NCBI GenBank assembly: GCA_009928665.1
Contig: SACF01000015.1
Location: 23,956-87,955 of the forward strand
Origin: Alphaproteobacteria bacterium
GTDB lineage: Bacteria; Bacteroidota; Bacteroidia; Bacteroidales; FEN-979
Reading direction: 5' to 3'
DNA: 64,000 nt
Shown: one piece after another, positions 27,039 through 35,911 of the stretch
Numbering within the stretch: the stretch's first letter is position 1
Layout: the number at the start of each line of letters is the position of its first letter
The notes under the pieces: model-generated
What the model saw: the letters and a program-made list of their open reading frames with translations, nothing else
The model's database searches: none
What the model was told of the DNA's origin: nothing
Program-made: the position numbers and the translations under genes

Positions 27039-30000
27039 ATGAAGAAACGTTTACAATGGTTGCGTTATCTGTTTCTTCTCCTCGCATTTGCATCCGCCAC
27101 GGTTGTAAGTGCGCAGGAGGTTACAGTGACCGGTAAAGTCACAGATGCCGCCGATGGCAGCTCACTGCCAGGCGTTACAGTCGTAATAAAAAATACGACG
27201 TTGGGAACTGTGACTGATATTGACGGGAAATATTCTGTGAAGGTAAATCCCGGAGCTATCCTGGTATTCTCCTATGTGGGATATCAGACTCAGGAAGTTA
27301 CCTTTGCTGGACAAAAGACGATCAACATTGAACTTTCAGGAAGCGTCAGCAGTCTGAGTGAGCTCGTGGTGATCGGTTACGGTACGGTTAAAAAACAGGA
27401 TGCCACTGGTTCAGTTGTCGCCATCGACGACAAGGATTATAACAAGGGGGCCATCTCTTCACCACAGCAGTTGATCATCGGAAAGATCCCGGGAGTTCAG
27501 GTTACGACTCTTGGCGGAGCTCCCGGTGGTGACGCCCAGATCCGGATTCGTGGAGGATCTTCGCTGAATGCCTCCAACGATCCTCTGATCGTGATCGACG
27601 GGATTCCCATCGACAATGCAGCCACCTCCGGCGCCCGTGGATCCCTCAGCATGATCAACCCGGATGACATTGCCACCACAACAGTTTTGAAGGATGCCTC
27701 GGCAACCGCAATCTATGGTTCACGCGCCTCCAACGGGGTTATCCTCATCACCACCAAAAAAGGAGCTGCCGGTAAAAAATTCGGGGTTGATTACTCCGGC
27801 AACGTTTCCATTGCCACGGTTCCCAAAACCATCAGCGTTCTCACGGGTGACGAATTCACTGCCCTGGTCAAGGAACGTTATCCAAACCGCCCGGATGTTA
27901 CCGGACTGCTGGGAACTTCCAATACCGACTGGCAGAAAGAGATCTACCGCACCGGCATCTCAACCGACCACAACATCGCTTTGAACGGTACCGTCAGCAC
28001 CATGCCTTACCGCCTTTCACTGGGTTATCTTTACCAGGATGGTATCCTGAAGACCGATAACATGAAAAGGACTTCGGTAGGTCTGAACCTGAATCCGACC
28101 TTCTTTAAAAATTACCTTAAACTCAATGTGAATGCCAAGTACATCTTTGAGAAGAACCACTTTGCCGACAATGCCGCCATCGGGGCAGCAATAGCCTTTG
28201 ACCCCACCCAGCCGGTAAATGAATTCCGGAATTTAGGCCAGCATTATTATGGCGGTTACTGGGCATGGTTGCAATCGGCCGACACCCTTCCGGTCAACCA
28301 GGCTACCACCAACCCGGCGGCATACCTCAACCTGAAAGAGGATGATTCAAAGGTGAACCGGTTCCTGGGAAATGCACAGATCGATTATAAACTTCATTTC
28401 TTCCCCGATCTGCGCGCCGTGTTGAACCTCGGTATTGACTATGTTAAAGGCAAAGGAACCGTTTATATACCTGAATATGCCACCTGGACTTTTACCGACA
28501 AAGGACAGGATAACACCTACTACCAGATCAAGAATAACAAGGTTCTCGACTTTTATCTGAATTATGTAAAAGATGTGAAGAGCATCTACAGCAAATTCGA
28601 TGTTATGGCCGGTTACTCCTGGCAGCATTTCTATTACGAAGCAAACGATTACAAATCGAATGTTCCGCACGACACGGCCCGCACCACCGACATCACCAAG
28701 AAGAAAGAGTATTATCTGGTGTCGTTCTACGGTCGTTTCAACTATACGCTCCTCGACCGCTACCTGCTCACCTTCACACTGCGTGACGATGGTTCTTCGA
28801 AATTCTCCAAGAACACCCGGTGGGGTCTCTTCCCGTCGGCCGCTCTTGCCTGGAAAATCAATGAAGAAGCTTTCCTCCGCGACTCCAAGGTGCTCAGCCA
28901 GTTGAAACTCCGCCTGGGCTGGGGAAAAACCGGACAACAGGATATCACCGACAACTGGTACCCCTACCAGTCGGTCTATACCGCCAGCGACCAGTATGCC
29001 CAGTACCAGTTCGGGAACGTTTGGTACACCACCTGGCGCGCCAACTCCTACGACCCCGATATCAAATGGGAAACCACCACTACCTGGAACGTTGGATTGG
29101 ACTTCGGTTTCCTGCAGGATCGCATCACGGGATCAATCGATTACTATATCCGGAACACCTACGACCTGCTTAACTATGCACCCGTACCTGCCGGAACCAA
29201 CCTTTCGAACTACGTATGGACCAACATCGGCGACATGACCAACAAAGGATGGGAATTTGCCATCGATGCCAAACCGATCGTTACCAAGGACTGGAAATGG
29301 GATATCAATGTGAACTTCACCTATAACAAAAACGAGATCACGAAACTGTCGCTGACTGACGATCCGTCGTACCTCGGCGTTACCGCTGGCGGCATCAGTG
29401 GTGGTGTAGGCAACACCGTTCAGATGCAAAGCGTAGGTTATCCGATGTATTCGTTCTTCGTTTATCAGCAGGTGTACGATAACGACGGGAATCCGATCGA
29501 AGGACTCTATGTCGACCGGAACAACGATGGCAAGATCGATGATCACGACCGCTATCATTACAAGAGCGCCAATCCGGATGCTACCATTGGCTTTGCCACT
29601 ACGCTGAGCTGGAAAAAGCTGAGTTTCTCGGCTGCCGGACATGCTGCTATCGGCAACTATGTTTATAACAACATCTCCTCCAACAGGGGCGTGTATTCGA
29701 ACCTTTACCGTCCGGAAGGACCCTACCTGGGCAATGTCACCTCCGATGTTAACGATACGAAATTCGTCAACAACCAATACCTGTCGGATTACTATGTACA
29801 GAACGGTTCCTTCTTCAAAATGGATTACATGTCGCTTTCGTACGATTTCGGGAACCTGGTAAAAAACACCCTCCGCCTCGGAATTTCTTTTACCGTGAAC
29901 AATGTCTTTACCATCACAAAGTACAAGGGTTTGGATCCGGAGTTGGCCTCTTCCGACAACAATCGTAACTACACAGTCGGTATCGACAACAACATGTACC

Positions 30001-30044
30001 CGCGTTCGAGGGTTTTTGTTCTGGGTGTAAATCTTTCATTGTAA
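27039..30044 (+). CDS. susC: SusC-like TonB-dependent starch transporter
   Basis: The protein has 1001 residues with a signal peptide (about 1-25). It has an N-terminal carboxypeptidase-regulatory-like domain (VTGKVTDAADGSSLPGVTV), the TonB-box region SELVVIGYGTVKKQD, the plug domain with IRIRGGSSLNASNDPLIVIDG, and a 22-strand barrel ending in LGVNLSL. It is the outer-membrane pore of a SusCD pair. susD follows after 18 bases. The neighbouring SusE-like protein and two GH13 enzymes indicate starch or maltodextrin as substrate. Confidence 0.96.
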   Translation: MKKRLQWLRYLFLLLAFASATVVSAQEVTVTGKVTDAADGSSLPGVTVVIKNTTLGTVTDIDGKYSVKVNPGAILVFSYVGYQTQEVTFAGQKTINIELSGSVSSLSELVVIGYGTVKKQDATGSVVAIDDKDYNKGAISSPQQLIIGKIPGVQVTTLGGAPGGDAQIRIRGGSSLNASNDPLIVIDGIPIDNAATSGARGSLSMINPDDIATTTVLKDASATAIYGSRASNGVILITTKKGAAGKKFGVDYSGNVSIATVPKTISVLTGDEFTALVKERYPNRPDVTGLLGTSNTDWQKEIYRTGISTDHNIALNGTVSTMPYRLSLGYLYQDGILKTDNMKRTSVGLNLNPTFFKNYLKLNVNAKYIFEKNHFADNAAIGAAIAFDPTQPVNEFRNLGQHYYGGYWAWLQSADTLPVNQATTNPAAYLNLKEDDSKVNRFLGNAQIDYKLHFFPDLRAVLNLGIDYVKGKGTVYIPEYATWTFTDKGQDNTYYQIKNNKVLDFYLNYVKDVKSIYSKFDVMAGYSWQHFYYEANDYKSNVPHDTARTTDITKKKEYYLVSFYGRFNYTLLDRYLLTFTLRDDGSSKFSKNTRWGLFPSAALAWKINEEAFLRDSKVLSQLKLRLGWGKTGQQDITDNWYPYQSVYTASDQYAQYQFGNVWYTTWRANSYDPDIKWETTTTWNVGLDFGFLQDRITGSIDYYIRNTYDLLNYAPVPAGTNLSNYVWTNIGDMTNKGWEFAIDAKPIVTKDWKWDINVNFTYNKNEITKLSLTDDPSYLGVTAGGISGGVGNTVQMQSVGYPMYSFFVYQQVYDNDGNPIEGLYVDRNNDGKIDDHDRYHYKSANPDATIGFATTLSWKKLSFSAAGHAAIGNYVYNNISSNRGVYSNLYRPEGPYLGNVTSDVNDTKFVNNQYLSDYYVQNGSFFKMDYMSLSYDFGNLVKNTLRLGISFTVNNVFTITKYKGLDPELASSDNNRNYTVGIDNNMYPRSRVFVLGVNLSL

Positions 30045-30062
30045 CCATTAATTCCTAGAAAT

Positions 30063-32282
30063 ATGAAACGATTATATAAGATAACATTCCTGGTCCTGGC
30101 AATGACCATGTTTTTTGCCTCCTGCGTCAAGGATCTCGATACGGTACCCATCGATCCGAACGACCTGACACCGGATAAAGTTTATGCCAACAAGGCAGGA
30201 TATAACCACGTTCTTGCCAAATTATATGCCGGCCTTTCCACTTCAGGACAGCAGGGTGCTGCCGGTAATCCAGATATCAGCGGGATTGATGAAGGATTCG
30301 GTGAATACCTCCGGGGTTACTGGTATCACCAGGAGCTGACCACCGACGAGGCCGTAATCGGCTGGAATGACCAGACCATCAAAAACTTCCACTATCAAAA
30401 CTGGGGTTCCGGCGATGTGTTCATTCAGGCCATGTATTACCGGATCTTTTTCCAGATCACCCAATGCAATGAGTTCATCCGCGAATCAACCGAGGCAAAA
30501 CTCGACGAAAGGGGAATCACCGGCGCCGATCGTACCGAAATCGGTTTCTACCGCGCTGAAGCCCGCTTCCTGAGAGCCCTCAGTTACTACCATGCACTCG
30601 ATATGTTCGGAAATGTACCTTTCGTGACCGAAGACGATGGTGTGGGTAAATTCTTCCCGGCCCAGATCAAACGTGCCGATCTTTACCTGTACGTGGAAAA
30701 AGAACTGCTGGCCATCGAGGGACTTTTAAAACCCGCACGTACCAACGAATATGGCCGTGCCGACCAGGCTGCCGCATGGACCCTGCTGGCAAAACTTTAT
30801 CTGAATGCCAAGGTTTATACCGGTATCGATAACACCGAATTTTACACCAAATGTATCACCTTCTGCAACAAGGTGATCGGAGCCGGGTATACCCTCGAGT
30901 CCACCTATCAGAACCTGTTCCTTGCCGACAACCAAAACAACACCAACGAGAACATCTTTACGGTTAACTTCGACGGTCTTCGTACCCGTACCTGGGGCGG
31001 AACCACCTTTATCATCCATTCCGCTGTTGGCGGATCGATGACCCCTGCCGATTATGGTGTAGCAGGCGGATGGGGCGGAACCCGCACCACCAGCGCACTG
31101 GTTGAAAAATTCCCCGATTTTGTTGCCGACCGCGGATGGGCATCGAAAAAACCTCACCCCAAAGGCGGCTACCCGATCCTCTATGTCCCGGGTTCCTACC
31201 AGGGCTGGGATCCTGCGAACACTACAACCGTGCTGAAATCAGTCGGCTCTGACAATAATTTTGAAGGATACCTCAATCTTCCGGCTAGTACCGAACTGAA
31301 ATTCTGTACCACCCCGGATTGGAGTAATGATTATGGCGACGACGGTACTACATCCGGTAAACTGGTACATCCCGGGAGTAATATTATAGTTTCTGATGCC
31401 GGTTATTACAAGGTTAACGTTAGTATGGACACGCTGGGTTACGTTTTGACCAAAACCACCTGGGGAATTGTTGGTGATGCTGTGGGTAGTTGGGATGTCG
31501 ATCAGCCGATGACCTATGATGAAGCAACGGGTGAATGGATTGCAACCGTTGATATGATTGCCGGTGAGATTAAATTCCGTGCTAACGGTGGATGGGATAT
31601 AAATTACGGAGATAACGGAGGTGATGGTATTCTCGAAGCCGGTGGGAAAAATATTCCGGTACCCTCGGATGGAACCTATAAGGTCTATATGAAACTCGGT
31701 GCACCCGATTACACCTACCGCATCGAAATGTTCATCGCTCCGGCTTATGACCACAGAGCCCTTTTCTGGACCGATGGCCAGAATCTTGACATCAACGACA
31801 TCTCCGTATTCAACGACGGGTATGCCATTTCCAAATGGAAGAATGTGACCAGCACCGGAGTTGCCGGCAGCGACGGAACCTATACCGATACCGACTTCCC
31901 GTTGTTCCGGCTGGCTGATGTGTACCTCATGTATGCTGAAGCCGTTCTTAGAGGAGGAGCAGGTGGAGATCTCGGTACAGCTCTTGCAAAGGTTAACGAA
32001 ATCCGTTACCGTGGTTATGGTAATGATGACCGTGGCCATATAAAAGCCAACGATCTGACTCTCGATTTCATCCTCGATGAAAGAGCCCGCGAATTGTACT
32101 GGGAATGCCACCGCCGGACCGACCTGATCCGCTATGGCAAATTCAGTACGGGCACCTACCTCTGGCCATGGAAGGGCGGCGTTAAAAACGGTGCAACGGT
32201 AGCAGAAACCTATAACCTCTTCCCGTTGCCATCCTCCGATGTTTCGGCCAACCCGAACCTGAAACAAAACCTCGGATATTAA
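30063..32282 (+). CDS. susD: SusD-like glycan-binding lipoprotein with internal SusE/F-like insertion
   Basis: The protein has 739 residues, about 200 longer than a usual SusD. The lipobox is ASC (Cys near residue 21). Normal SusD segments flank an insertion: YRAEARFLRALSYYHALDMFG with the TPR helices at 120-290, and DTDFPLFRLADVYLMYAEAVLR plus RARELYWECHRRTDLIRYG at the end. Residues 371-558 are two beta modules of the SusE/SusF starch-binding kind: ILYVPGSYQGWDP followed by ELKFCTTPDWSNDYG, then WGIVGDAVGSWD followed by IKFRANGGWDINYG. They interrupt SusD just before DHRALFWTDGQ. The insertion probably adds glucan-binding sites to the SusCD lid. Confidence 0.93.
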   Translation: MKRLYKITFLVLAMTMFFASCVKDLDTVPIDPNDLTPDKVYANKAGYNHVLAKLYAGLSTSGQQGAAGNPDISGIDEGFGEYLRGYWYHQELTTDEAVIGWNDQTIKNFHYQNWGSGDVFIQAMYYRIFFQITQCNEFIRESTEAKLDERGITGADRTEIGFYRAEARFLRALSYYHALDMFGNVPFVTEDDGVGKFFPAQIKRADLYLYVEKELLAIEGLLKPARTNEYGRADQAAAWTLLAKLYLNAKVYTGIDNTEFYTKCITFCNKVIGAGYTLESTYQNLFLADNQNNTNENIFTVNFDGLRTRTWGGTTFIIHSAVGGSMTPADYGVAGGWGGTRTTSALVEKFPDFVADRGWASKKPHPKGGYPILYVPGSYQGWDPANTTTVLKSVGSDNNFEGYLNLPASTELKFCTTPDWSNDYGDDGTTSGKLVHPGSNIIVSDAGYYKVNVSMDTLGYVLTKTTWGIVGDAVGSWDVDQPMTYDEATGEWIATVDMIAGEIKFRANGGWDINYGDNGGDGILEAGGKNIPVPSDGTYKVYMKLGAPDYTYRIEMFIAPAYDHRALFWTDGQNLDINDISVFNDGYAISKWKNVTSTGVAGSDGTYTDTDFPLFRLADVYLMYAEAVLRGGAGGDLGTALAKVNEIRYRGYGNDDRGHIKANDLTLDFILDERARELYWECHRRTDLIRYGKFSTGTYLWPWKGGVKNGATVAETYNLFPLPSSDVSANPNLKQNLGY

Positions 32283-32301
32283 CAGTTAAAAAAATAATCA
32301 T

Positions 32302-33429
32302 ATGAAAAAACTAACAATATTAATCCTGGCAATTGGTTTGGTCAGCCTGTACTCTTGTAAAAAGGACGAAGACAGAGCTGTTTTAACCGATTATACCGCG
32401 GCCCAATTGCTGTCACCTCCCCAGGGTAGCTATATCCTGAAAGAGGCCTTGAAGGACTCCGTACTCTTCACCTACACATGGTCGGCAGCAGCCTATAATC
32501 CTACCGATCTTGTAAAACCTGTTTATACGCTCGAAATGGATACAGCGGGAAATAATTTCAACAGCCCCAAGGTCCTTACTTCATCCGCTACCAGTTTCTC
32601 GTTCACAATAACCCATGGAACCATGAATAACATGATCCTGGGTGTTTTCAGCGGGATTCCTGATGCCCTGTCTACCTTTGAATTCAGGGTCACATCACAA
32701 CTTTCCGGTTCCGGAGCTGCCTGTACCAAGCATTCTGCTGTTCTGACCCTCGATATTACTCCCTATTCCCAGGTTGTTATCGTTCCCCCGATTTACCTGC
32801 TCGGTGATGCGACAACCATTGGCTGGGATAATATGAAGGCCCTTGAAATGACCCATCTGACAAATGGACAATTTGCCATTGTTGAACATCTTAGCGGTGG
32901 CGGAAAATTCATAAAATTCATTGCCGATCGCGGCTTTTGGGCTCCGCAATGGGGTACCGATGCTACCGGTACCTGGGATGCAGGCCCGATGGTTTACAGA
33001 CCAACTGAATCAGTGCCAGATCCTGTCGGAATTCCTTCGCCTGATAATGAAGGAGATTTCTGGATCATGGCCGATACGGCGAACCTTGTTTACCAAGTTC
33101 AGGCTACTTCAGCTCAACTGTACCTGATTGGAGATGCCACAACAGCCGGTTGGGACAATACCAAGGGAATAGAGTTCACCAAAGTATCTCCGGGTATTTT
33201 CACACTCACTACCAACCTTACGGCTGGAGGAATGAAATTACTGGAAGTCCTTGGACAATGGGCGCCTCAGTGGGGAACAGATGCCAGTGCAACCCCAAAT
33301 TTCGGTAACCTGGTGTACCGCCCGACTGAATCAGTACCTGATCCTCCGAGCCTTACCTCACCGGGAACAGGAACCTTCACCATCGAAGCCAACCTGATAA
33401 CCAAAACATTTAAAATCACAGCGAAATAG
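32302..33429 (+). CDS. SusE/SusF-like starch-binding lipoprotein
   Basis: The protein has 375 residues with a lipobox near residue 19 (LYSC). Residues 35-155 resemble the N-terminal SusE immunoglobulin-like domain. Two homologous starch-binding modules follow: YLLGDATTIGWDNMKALEM ... PQWGTDATG and YLIGDATTAGWDNTKGIEF ... PQWGTDASA. Each ends with the same VYRPTESVPDP stretch, which points to a recent tandem duplication. It is exported to the outer-membrane surface and should hold glucan near SusCD. It is the third gene of the operon (19 bases after susD) and is followed by a strong bidirectional terminator. Confidence 0.92.
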   Translation: MKKLTILILAIGLVSLYSCKKDEDRAVLTDYTAAQLLSPPQGSYILKEALKDSVLFTYTWSAAAYNPTDLVKPVYTLEMDTAGNNFNSPKVLTSSATSFSFTITHGTMNNMILGVFSGIPDALSTFEFRVTSQLSGSGAACTKHSAVLTLDITPYSQVVIVPPIYLLGDATTIGWDNMKALEMTHLTNGQFAIVEHLSGGGKFIKFIADRGFWAPQWGTDATGTWDAGPMVYRPTESVPDPVGIPSPDNEGDFWIMADTANLVYQVQATSAQLYLIGDATTAGWDNTKGIEFTKVSPGIFTLTTNLTAGGMKLLEVLGQWAPQWGTDASATPNFGNLVYRPTESVPDPPSLTSPGTGTFTIEANLITKTFKITAK

Positions 33430-33440
33430 GTTTTCGGTGT

Positions 33441-33487
33441 AAAAATAAGAGAGGGCGACCCAAAAGGCCGCCCTCTCTTATTTTTTA
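33441..33487. terminator. Bidirectional terminator between susE-like gene and GH13 gene
   Basis: A 14-base-pair stem (AATAAGAGAGGGCG at 33444-33457 with its complement at 33469-33482) encloses a short loop. T-runs on both strands make it work for the two convergent genes. Confidence 0.92.
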
Positions 33488-33498
33488 GAAAAGGATAA

Positions 33499-35358
33499 TT
33501 AGTGATTCCCTAATTCAATGATTGCTGCCGATTTTGGTTGAATAATCCATTTTGAAAGATCACTTATCTCCTGGCCGGTTAAAACCTCCCGGCCCGACCG
33601 GAATCCCTTAACCATCTCAGCCAAAACCTTCACGTCAACCGACTTTCCCTCTGTTTCATGGTTATTGAGAACCACCATCACGGTATCGGCGGCGTTGTAA
33701 CGGAAGTAGACGTATAACCCGTCGACCGGCAGAAACTGCATCAACTTGCCTTTGTGGATTACCGCTTTCTCTTTACGCCATTGAAGCAGCCGGGTCATGT
33801 AAGCGTGCATCGACTGTGCATCCGGGCCCAGGTTGCGCGGATCAAAGGCGTTGAGTGTATCGGCGGCCCAGCCACCCGGAAAATCTTTACGCTTCATCCC
33901 GTCGCCTTTATCAATGCCGGTCGTCATCAGAATTTCGGTTCCGTAATAGATCTGCGGGATTCCGCGTGTCGTTAGAATAAAGGCCATAGCCATCTTCAGC
34001 TTGCGGACATCATCACCCATGAAATCGAGAAACCGGTTGATATCATGGTTATCGGCAATCACCATCAGGTTCATCGGGTCGGAGTAAAGAAAATCCTGCG
34101 CAACGATGTCGTACAACCTGATAATCCCGGTTCCCCAGCCATCCTTTTCCATGAAGGCGACCTTCAGCGCATCCGCTAAGGGGAAATCAACCAGACTGGG
34201 GAGCTTTGAATTATAACCGTCTCGGTTCATGGCATCTTTTTGCCAGTAAGCAACCAGTGCCGGAACGCCCATCATGCATTCACCCACGATGTTAAAATTG
34301 GGATATTCCCGCATAACCTCTGCCACCCAAGTAGCCATGAAATCCTTGAACGGGTAGGGATAGGTGTCCTGGCGGATCCCATCCAACCCGACGTACTCTA
34401 TCCACCAGATGCTGTTCTGAATGAGATACCGCGCCATAAAAGGATTGTGCTGGTTCAGATCAGGCATGGATTTTACAAACCATCCCCTCACATATTTATC
34501 GGCATCGTACCCCGAAACATGGGGATCTGAAACCGTGCTGGCCCGGTGCGAGGTCTGCGTGAATTCAGGAAACTGGTTCAGCCAGTCGGCCATCGGCAGG
34601 TCGTTCATCCACCAGTGTCCCGATCCGCAATGGTTGAACACCATATCCATGATCACCTTCATCCCTTTCGCGTGTATGGCCTTGCAAAGATTTACGTAAT
34701 CGGTGTTGGAGCCGAACCGCGGATCGACTTTATAATAATTGGTAGTTGAATACCCGTGATAGGAATAGAGATCCTGATTGTTTTCGAGAACGGGATTAAG
34801 CCAGATTGCCGTAATTCCTAGGTTTTTTATATAATCGAGATGATTGCTGATACCGGTGAAATCGCCTCCGTGCCGGCCGTTTGGATTGTTCCGGTCAGCC
34901 TTCTCGAGCATCCCTTCCAGGTTGTCGTTCGCGGGGTCGCCATTCGAAAACCGGTCGGGCATCAACAGGTATATGGCATCGGATGCATCGAAACCCTTAC
35001 GGTTCGAAGAATTCTTCACCCGGTCGATCATTTGGTAGCTGTAAGTCACAACAGTTTTCCCCTGGTTAACGAAGTTTATGGTAAAGTTGCCCGGCCTGGC
35101 AGCGGGCAGTATCTTCAGGTCGAGGAAAAGATAATTAGGGTTATCGACCTTATGGACCTTAACCAGTTCCACTCCGGGATACCGGATCGAAACGGTCGTT
35201 TTCCCGATCCCTGTACCGTGTACCATCACCTGAAGATTGGGATTTTTAAATCCTTTCCACCAGAATGGAGGTTCCACCCTTTGCAGGGTAATATCTTGGC
35301 CGACAACACAGGCTGTAAGGCCCAGGAAACACGTCAAAATCAATACGATCTTCTTCAT
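33499..35358 (-). CDS. GH13 neopullulanase/cyclomaltodextrinase-like enzyme (SusA-like)
   Basis: The protein has 619 residues. The N-terminal beta domain (VEPPFWWKGFKNPNLQVMVHG) is the type found in cyclomaltodextrinases and SusA. The barrel has nucleophile D331 (GIRQDTYPY), acid/base E360 (FNIVGECM) and D439 (ADNHD). The leader ends GLTAC, so Cys17 may be a lipid anchor; the alternative is cleavage after GQ by signal peptidase I. It lacks the T9SS domain of the other amylase. It would hydrolyse oligosaccharides imported through SusCD, in the periplasm or at the membrane. It converges on the sus operon. Confidence 0.93.
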   Translation of the reverse strand: MKKIVLILTCFLGLTACVVGQDITLQRVEPPFWWKGFKNPNLQVMVHGTGIGKTTVSIRYPGVELVKVHKVDNPNYLFLDLKILPAARPGNFTINFVNQGKTVVTYSYQMIDRVKNSSNRKGFDASDAIYLLMPDRFSNGDPANDNLEGMLEKADRNNPNGRHGGDFTGISNHLDYIKNLGITAIWLNPVLENNQDLYSYHGYSTTNYYKVDPRFGSNTDYVNLCKAIHAKGMKVIMDMVFNHCGSGHWWMNDLPMADWLNQFPEFTQTSHRASTVSDPHVSGYDADKYVRGWFVKSMPDLNQHNPFMARYLIQNSIWWIEYVGLDGIRQDTYPYPFKDFMATWVAEVMREYPNFNIVGECMMGVPALVAYWQKDAMNRDGYNSKLPSLVDFPLADALKVAFMEKDGWGTGIIRLYDIVAQDFLYSDPMNLMVIADNHDINRFLDFMGDDVRKLKMAMAFILTTRGIPQIYYGTEILMTTGIDKGDGMKRKDFPGGWAADTLNAFDPRNLGPDAQSMHAYMTRLLQWRKEKAVIHKGKLMQFLPVDGLYVYFRYNAADTVMVVLNNHETEGKSVDVKVLAEMVKGFRSGREVLTGQEISDLSKWIIQPKSAAIIELGNH

Positions 35359-35571
35359 AATATTTTCTTTTACAGGATAAAATTAATAATTCCGGAAGAA
35401 TCCGATGAATTTTCTCAATGGGGCGCTTCCGTGTAAATACTTTCACCGGAGATCAGCGAAACTAAGGAAGGTCAAAGAGAAACAGGATACTGAATTTTGT
35501 GATTTTGCGATTTTTCGCAAATACAATCAGCCGAAGTGTAAAACAGTATGTACATGAATAAATCAGGTTAA

Positions 35572-35603
35572 CTTGAATTCAGTTTATAATAATAGTAACT
35601 TTG
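35572..35603 (+). promoter_or_regulatory. Promoter upstream of the orphan leader ORF
   Basis: CTTG at 35572-35575, a 20-base spacer and TAACTTTG at 35596-35603 (exact TAnnTTTG). It may drive the TonB-receptor operon at 35912 through a leader of about 300 bases. Confidence 0.55.
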
Positions 35604-35628
35604 ATCTCATCTTTTCAACGATTCTGTT

Positions 35629-35709
35629 TTGAAAAAGGGTGTCAGTATATTCCTGCTCCTTTGCATGACCGTTCCCATGGGAAGGAGCGCCGATATTGTA
35701 CCAGCATGA
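35629..35709 (+). pseudogene. Orphan signal-peptide ORF, probable gene remnant or leader peptide
   Basis: A TTG-started frame of 26 codons encodes a complete secretion signal (MKKGVSIFLLLCMTV, with an RSA cleavage-like site) and then stops. It follows a good promoter at the right distance. It may be what remains of a secreted-protein gene after a deletion, or a regulatory leader of the receptor gene 200 bases downstream. No further homologous coding sequence was recognised after the stop. Confidence 0.4.
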
Positions 35710-35911
35710 AAACCTCTCATAATACTTATTTCCATTCAGATAACATCCTTCAGGGATGCAGCAAACTGAATGTGTAATCCGAAATGCACGGGGACTGAAA
35801 CTTTTTTAATTCAAAAAAAATCAGATCAATGAAATGCCTGTTGGAATCAATTCGTGATGGTGGAAAATATACAGAAGCATTCCCTCTGATCCTTCAAAAA
35901 TCATTAAACAG

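Larger units (their letters stand above)
35359..35911. other. Intergenic region with a promoter and an orphan leader peptide
   Basis: 553 bases between divergent genes. Apart from the promoter at 35572-35603 and the short leader ORF at 35629-35709, no gene is supported. The sequence is AT-rich and includes the near-palindrome GCGATTTTTCGC around 35507. Confidence 0.6.

Noticed and set aside
31239..32267. Minus-strand frame of 342 residues
   Set aside because: Antisense shadow of the SusD gene; no domain signal.
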